Source: Albula goreensis
Taxonomy: Eukaryota > Chordata > Actinopteri > Albuliformes > Albulidae
NCBI GenBank assembly: GCA_022829145.1
Contig: CM040742.1
Location: forward strand, 15,304,131-15,368,130
Length of the DNA: 64,000 nucleotides
Reading direction: 5' to 3'
Position 1 is the first letter of the stretch. Each line of letters begins with the position of its first letter. Shown piece after piece: positions 28,266 to 64,000 of this stretch. Position numbers and translations under genes: made by a program. The notes beneath the pieces are model-generated. The model was not told the origin of the DNA, made no database searches, and was given only the letters and a program-made list of their open reading frames with translations.

Positions 28266-29295
28266 CTATGAAAGATTATTAGATCATTGACATTTTCAGA
28301 TAGTGCGGATTAATCCTCTCAGAATTTTGCTTTGATCGCTCTCTAATATGGACTCCTCCCTCTATATGGTGTTGTATGGCTTTGCGAAAAGGGCTTTGAA
28401 ACAGTTCAGTGTTAAATAATAAAAGTGTGAAGGCCTAAGTGAGCTGATGAGACCTGTGCAGAGCTGTGGCAGGACAGCGTAGCCCCAGTGGTGGCGACAG
28501 AGTGATGAGAGCGCTCTCCGCCACCCCGATAACTTCCCAGTGGGGAAGAGGGCGGACCAGAAAGCTTTTTAGGAAGCTTTTTGAGATTTTTGAACTGCTC
28601 ATCACTCCCATAAACACATCACCTTTTTTTCACAGACTGCAAAAATAACACCAGTGTGTGCCACCATATCCACTGAGATTCTCACCCCAAGTCTTATTTC
28701 CATTATGGGCTGCCCATGTGAGGTGGGGGATGACATAGTTGTTGGTTTGTGGGATCAGAGATTGAGTTCTCTGAGTTCTTGGCATCCTTGCTGGGAATAA
28801 CTCTCAATCAGAGTGGATTAGCTTTCAGTTTTCAGGCGGAACCCTGGTCATTGTGACATCATCTCTACACCACAGTTCTTTGATGATAGAATCATATCTA
28901 TGGCCTTTAGTGTCCTTAGTTTGGCCAAAATGTCAATGCTCAGCTATCTGCACATACACAGTTCCCCTCTGATGGTATGCACACAGCTGCCTGTAGATCC
29001 GGTCCAGAGAGACAAAACCCTTACTGCGGAGAATAAGCATGGGTCTGACACTTTGCCTGGTGCACTCACCAACCAAATGATGATGGGATAAGAGTACAAC
29101 CCCAAACAGGCTGTAAACTGGCCATTTAGCCATTTTATGCCTCTGTTTAGATAAAACTAACAGAAATGTAACACAGGAAGAAACCTGCAGGAACAAATTG
29201 ACAGCATGTCTGTCTCAGTCCATCAAAAATCACCCCCGATATTGCGGAAAATGGTGCCTTTAAAACAGGCCATGGATAACAGCTGGCCTATATTA

Positions 29296-29495
29296 CACAG
29301 AGCAGATGCTCTTATCCAGAGTGGCTTACACAGCTCACAGTGTTTAACACACTATCCAAGAGAACCACTGGCTATTTAATGAAGCCAGTCAACTTAAATA
29401 CCATTTACTTAAATACTTTGCTCAAGGGTCCAATATCAGTGTTACAAGCCCAGTTCCTTATTCGTTGTAGTACCCTGCCAGTCTGATTGAATTAA
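29296..29495 (+). repeat. Teleost dispersed repeat (CAGATGCTCTTATCCAGAG core)
   Basis: AGCAGATGCTCTTATCCAGA then GTGGCTTACA, followed by TTTGCTCAAGGGTCCAA, GTTACAAGCCCAGTTCCTTA and GTAGTACCCTGCCAGTCTG, is the order seen in a very abundant fish repeat. It is diverged. Confidence 0.6.
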
Positions 29496-31325
29496 GTGAG
29501 GTCCTCCTACTGCTGCCCTACACGTTCCAGCATCACCATGGGCATCACTACAGGCCAGTGTCTCTGCACTGTTCTCCATGGTAATTTTGAGTAACTTCAA
29601 ATATAAGAAACAAAACTCAAATCTGGACTACCAATAATGACTCTCTTTTTTTAAACATTAGATTGCTGCCTTAAGTTTTTTTCAAAGTTAATGGAGACAG
29701 AGACAGTCAACACCCCTTATCCACCCCCCCACTCCCGAGTCCTGTCAATCTTGAAACCGTGGCAGCAAGACAGTAACTTCAGCCACAGATACTTAAAAGC
29801 AAAAATTTGAGCAACCGTTTTGGCAGGATTACTGCAAAGAGGATATTGGAAAGAGTCAGAATCCCTCTTTGGTAGATGCATTCAGGTCTATTCTGTCAGG
29901 GCTTATGGCCAGGTAGTCAAAACGTTGCCAGGAACTTGTAAGAAGATCCATGAGAAGATAAAAATGTCTGATGACAGGAACAGGCCATGCGGCCCGTATC
30001 TGTTTGCTGTTTTTCCTACTGTCTGGAGAATTCTGCATTACTTCAGGCCGAGACATGAATACCCCAAGGCTCAGGTGGTGCCAGGGCTAACTCAGGTCAG
30101 CCCGAGCTCTGTCTAAATTAAAAAAACTCAGCCAGTCATCACCTGTTAACTGCTATCTAAGAGACTGCTACTTGTCTGGATGCCTCTCCATACCTCTCCA
30201 GTAAGCTACGATATAGGGCAGTTTGAATCCCCTAAAGCATGGCCTCCATAACTCCCAGGTGGTCCCCTGAAAAAATGGAAAAATAATGCTTTCCATGTTT
30301 AGTTTATATTTCCATACTTCAAAAATAGCACATTTTTTCTGATCTTCAGATAAAATAAACCTAGTCTGGTTGTAATTACTATTGTATTTATCTTATATTA
30401 AATAGCTTGATGTCTCACAGAGTCACAAAATAGTGAAGTCACAATTTAGATATGATTCTGCGTGTGGAAATGGTATGCCACGGCATCCCACACTTGTACT
30501 GCACGAGTGCCAAGGTAAAGGTGTTGAGTGTTCACCTCCATTTTTAGGTATGGGGATCCTGAAGGCTGTTCATTTTCATGGGAGCCAGAAGATGACAAAA
30601 TTAAGAACCCCATTTGCTGATTGGCATAACTGCACTGTATGTGCGAAAGGGATTGGCTATGTTATCACTGTGGAGAATTCCCAGCTCCTTGCCTCCCCAT
30701 TCCCAGTAGTGGGGAGTTAAGAGCATATGTTCACATCGTAACCATGGTGACATTATTCACAGAGATACTGGGGGTGGGAATGGGGCTTTTTGCACGCACG
30801 GCCTCTTGCATCGTACCCCCTGGCTTCTCCCTCCCCAGCACACCCTCCAAGCTGGATGAGTGTAATCAGCCTGTCAGGAGTGCCGTGGAGCGTATCAGTT
30901 ATCCCCCAGACCACCGCGGCTTTGTTACTGTCAGACTAATGAGACCTGCTACCGTGAAAACATCCAATCAAGACCACCCATGCCACTGGGACACCTCTAA
31001 ATGTAGGTCACACTCTACACTAAGGCCTAAGAGCATCAGTCCTTAACATAAGCCTTATGACCAAAATTCACAAAACCGTATGAATACTCCTTAACGATGT
31101 CATGCAATCTTAATGAAAGTTTTAGGCATTGAAGTCTTTGGGAGTACAGTCTTGTCAGACCAAAGTTGTCTGTTGTGGAGGCACGTGTAGCTTAAGATTT
31201 CATGCACATTTGTGACCACGCTGTTTCATCTTTTGATAAGGTTTGTATGTGCACTGTAAATTACAGTACATATTCTTTATTCAAGTCAATAAGAGTTAAA
31301 TCAACTGACATGCAAAACATTTTCC

Positions 31326-31328
31326 TGT

Positions 31329-31374
<46 letters not shown>

Positions 31375-31375
31375 G
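31326..31375 (+). repeat. (GT)n(GA)n compound microsatellite
   Basis: About 14 GT units directly followed by about 11 GA units, then GCATGCATGCAT. Confidence 0.95.
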
Positions 31376-32251
31376 CATGCATGCATATGTGTATATTTGT
31401 GTGTGCATGCACGCATGTTAAACTGTGTGTGGACACTTTAGAAAGGGAAGAAAGAGTGGAAGGGCCCATAAGGGGCTCCTGCCTCCCTTCTCTCCTCTGA
31501 GAGGATGGAGTCTGTACGAGCCCTGCCATCTCCACAGCTCGCTCAGTCCGGGGGCGGGAACGGGAGCGGGAGACTCAGCGCCCAGGCGCCACCTCTCTCA
31601 GACAGCCTGCCTGCATCTCAGCAGGGTACCTGATTACCTGCCCCTTCCCCACTTCCTGCCGTTAGTCTCCCAGCCCCTGTGAGGACTTTTAACAGGACAT
31701 CGGGGCGGTGCTGTGGCAGGCAGGGTCAGATCTTGTTGTGTTTCAATAACAATGTCTACTTCTGTTATTATTACTATTATTATTATTATTACATTTGTAT
31801 TGGTAAAAATAAGGAATGTATCCTCTATTCTCATATTTTTACCTCTCACAGCAAGCAAGCATGTATGATAAATGGTACATTTTAGTTATGAAAGCTTGTG
31901 ATAAAAAAATTATTGAGCCCATTAAGGAAAACAAAGGTTTACTGCAATTAGCTTGCATAGTTTGCATCTATACTATGCCAAGGAAGGCAGGAAAGAATAC
32001 AAGAGAGCCATGGTTCCTTTCAGTAAAGTATTTTTGCATTGTTCATTGTAGACTCATCAAGAACATAGCAACAAAGTCTAATACAAATATACATTTGCTT
32101 CCATTTATTATACAGCTTTGCCACATATTAAATTGTGTATCTGTACATCAGTCACATTTATACTGCTTCAGTTATGAGGGCTTTGTGTATGATTTCCTCA
32201 TTAATACATTTTCATGGTACTGTTAGTGTGAAATCCGAATAGACAGCTCAA

Positions 32252-32288
32252 AATGAGACAGAAGTACAAGAAGTACTTCTGTCTCATT
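32252..32288. repeat. Perfect 16-bp inverted repeat, 5-nt loop
   Basis: AATGAGACAGAAGTAC at 32252-32267 and its exact reverse complement at 32273-32288, with loop AAGAA. Pairing stops immediately outside. Confidence 0.97.
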
Positions 32289-34457
32289 GGAACTAACCAA
32301 GCTTCAGGGCCTACTTGTCCCAGAAATACAGGGGTTAGATGAAATGATGGCAAAACACTGAATACATACATTTTTATTAACTAATAATGAGCTGGGCTCC
32401 CCTTTGACTCAAGAACTGCGTTTATAAGTGTTTCTCATTTGCTATCAGAGCAATCATCAACAAGGAAAGCCTCCAGCTCATTGAGGGATTTGTCTTTCTA
32501 TCCCTGTCAGTGAATTTTGACTTGTGGTTGCTGCTCCTCTTTCCTGACACAGTTTGGTGTAAACCATTCTGATTTTCAACACCATTCTTCTTGACACACA
32601 AAATAACTTTGCAGTTGCTGCAACATGTTTAACAGCAGAAACATGTTGGTAATTAGTGTTTCAATTAATATGAAACACTAGTGTAGACTCCTTTTAATTC
32701 AAATATTCAGTTTAGTTCAAATAGTTTAGATACACTATTAGTCCTTTTCAATTTGATATTCACACTATTTAAAAAAAAACGACAATACAAAATACATATG
32801 AGTTAAATTTTCTTAAATTAAATATAACAGGGATTATTTGTTATAGTACTACAAGTTAATAAACTTGCAATATAATATTGTTTTGTATGTCTGATATTAC
32901 CATGCAGGTCATGAAAGCTCTGAAATATCTTTTTCTGACCCTTGTAAATCGTGGATCCACAATAGGATTTGTTTAGAATCCATGGGAGTCTCCTCAGGAA
33001 AACATCCTAAGGGATATTTTGAGGATATTTTGTTTGTATTTCATAAATCACACATCTTATACTTCAAGATAAAATAAAATAAGAATATCCACATAGTAAA
33101 TAGAAGATTGTGTAATGCAAATTGATGTAAAATCAACACAATATTTCAGCCCAAATTTAATTCAGATATGAAGCCTGTGACGATTAACTTCTGCAGCAGC
33201 TTTGCTCCAAGCCTTTAAAATCTTCCTGTGGGCACCATAAATTTGTTCAGTTGACCACCCAAAGTGTAGAGGAACTGCGGTGTCCATCGCAGCCAGGAGA
33301 GGTGTGAGCCGACTCCCGGGGGAGCATCAGTAACGCTTCACAGCAGAGCTCTGCCTTCCTGTGTGCGACCTTTGTGTTATATGTTCTACCAGAGCTGCAT
33401 GTCATAGACAGGGAGAGAGAAACGCTCACGGGGTCTCCTTAGCGAGGGTGTCACAGTGGGGTGGGGGCGTTTGTTCCCAGGTCACGCTAATGGGAAAAGC
33501 ATGTCCACAGACAAAGGTTTTAGCGTCTGTGCTCTGCCTTACTCTGCAGGTACGTTTTCCATTCAATGGTCACGTTGACTGCAGTTTTTTTAATGGCTTC
33601 AGCCTCTGTGCTCTGAATGCATTTCTGTTTCATTTTTTAAAAATGGGGGAGTAGGTTATAAGATTTGTGCTGGTCTCAGACACTTTGTAGTGGTCATTTG
33701 GGAGGTGGGCTAGGGGATGGAGGGGCAGGTGGACGGGTGAAAAGTTAACTGTAAAACTCATCTTTGTGCGGAGGAAGGCGTGAGCTCATAAATCCAACAA
33801 AATTATTTTGAGGTACATGTACTCTGCTATTGAAAAACATTCTTTTGGGGAGTGGGGGAGGGGGAGTCCTTCCTGAAAGACACTCTCCAGTGCTGGAAAG
33901 TGGTATTGGAAAATATCTTTTTTTTCTGGAGAACATGGAAAATAGCCAGTATTTTCCTGTCTAGTCCAGTATAATTTGCATGCTGTTGTTTTGAACATTT
34001 GGCTTAGGAATATAGGGATAGTGATGGACAGTAAGCCAGTCACAGCTGGGAAGTTTCTGGATCTGTAGAATTTACCATGTGAAAATAATAGATGCTGTGA
34101 AAAAGCACTTTAAGTCAGGAGAAACTGCTTGGTGTTGGATGGCTGGTTATGAAAATCCTCGGTTAGCTTGAAATGATGTCTACACAATTTGATTGCAAGC
34201 ACAGATTGAGATTGTTTGGTTATGACATGTTCATTTTTTTTTTTGTTTACGATCAAGTTTTATTTGATTTTATCAACAGCAATACAGTAAACAAGCCTTA
34301 AAAGCAAACGCTCATCCCCCAACAACCACCAACCCCACTCCACCCCCTCCCCCCGCACCCTTCAGACCCTCAGGAGAGAAGCAATACATACATTCTTATA
34401 ACCTTCTTTTCATCATTTATTTGAAGAGTGTTTTTGTGTTTTTTTCTCACTTTTTAG

Positions 34458-63945
<29,488 letters not shown>

Positions 63946-64000
63946 GTCAGTGTGTCGTGTAAGCAGGGACTGTTAACACCAGGCATTATGGTGGCAAAAT

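Overview
The window is vertebrate, almost certainly ray-finned fish (probably teleost), nuclear DNA. It consists of one spliced plus-strand gene with short exons and long introns, long GT/CA and GA/TC microsatellites, and decayed fish-type repeats (tRNA-derived SINE, PIF/Harbinger and hairpin MITE-like remnants). I see no bacterial-style operons, no rRNA and no intact tRNA. The species cannot be fixed from the sequence alone.

The gene is best read as collagen type XXIII alpha 1 (col23a1 or a teleost copy), a type II single-pass transmembrane collagen of the XIII/XXIII/XXV group. I can place 23 coding exons between 34458 and 63945. They have AG acceptors, GT donors and a continuous Gly-X-Y frame of about 368 residues. 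The order of diagnostic segments matches collagen XXIII: KRGDP, RDGYPGPLGMDGKP, GDQGQ plus repeated GPP plus TGKDG, an NC2-like break (TEFINFHGNEAFQ), GDLGLPG..DGEKGPKG, GEMGLSG..GADGLKGEKG, an NC3-like break (DCRFEDDLVQLISQP), then COL3. The exons for the cytoplasmic tail, membrane span and stem, and for the end of COL3 and the C-terminus, are not in the window.

Layout: 1-34457 is intron, holding repeats and no coding exon I can support. 34458-51023 carries exons of the first half of COL1, including an 8-nt microexon and five consecutive 27-nt exons. 50964-51023 is a possible cassette exon with a non-collagenous insertion. 52305-59588 holds the rest of COL1 and NC2. 60910-62132 is COL2 and the start of NC3. 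62573-63945 is the end of NC3 and the first part of COL3, and 63946-64000 is the next intron.

The most interesting items are: the insertion exon resembling a non-collagenous break seen in the sister collagens XIII and XXV but not in mammalian XXIII as I recall it; the obligatory 8-nt microexon; a splice donor that is itself the start of a GT microsatellite; a 31-bp tandem duplication abutting an acceptor; a perfect 16-bp hairpin; a 71-nt inverted-repeat element; and several unnamed dispersed repeats in the introns. Exon numbers used here (E1-E23) are local to this window.
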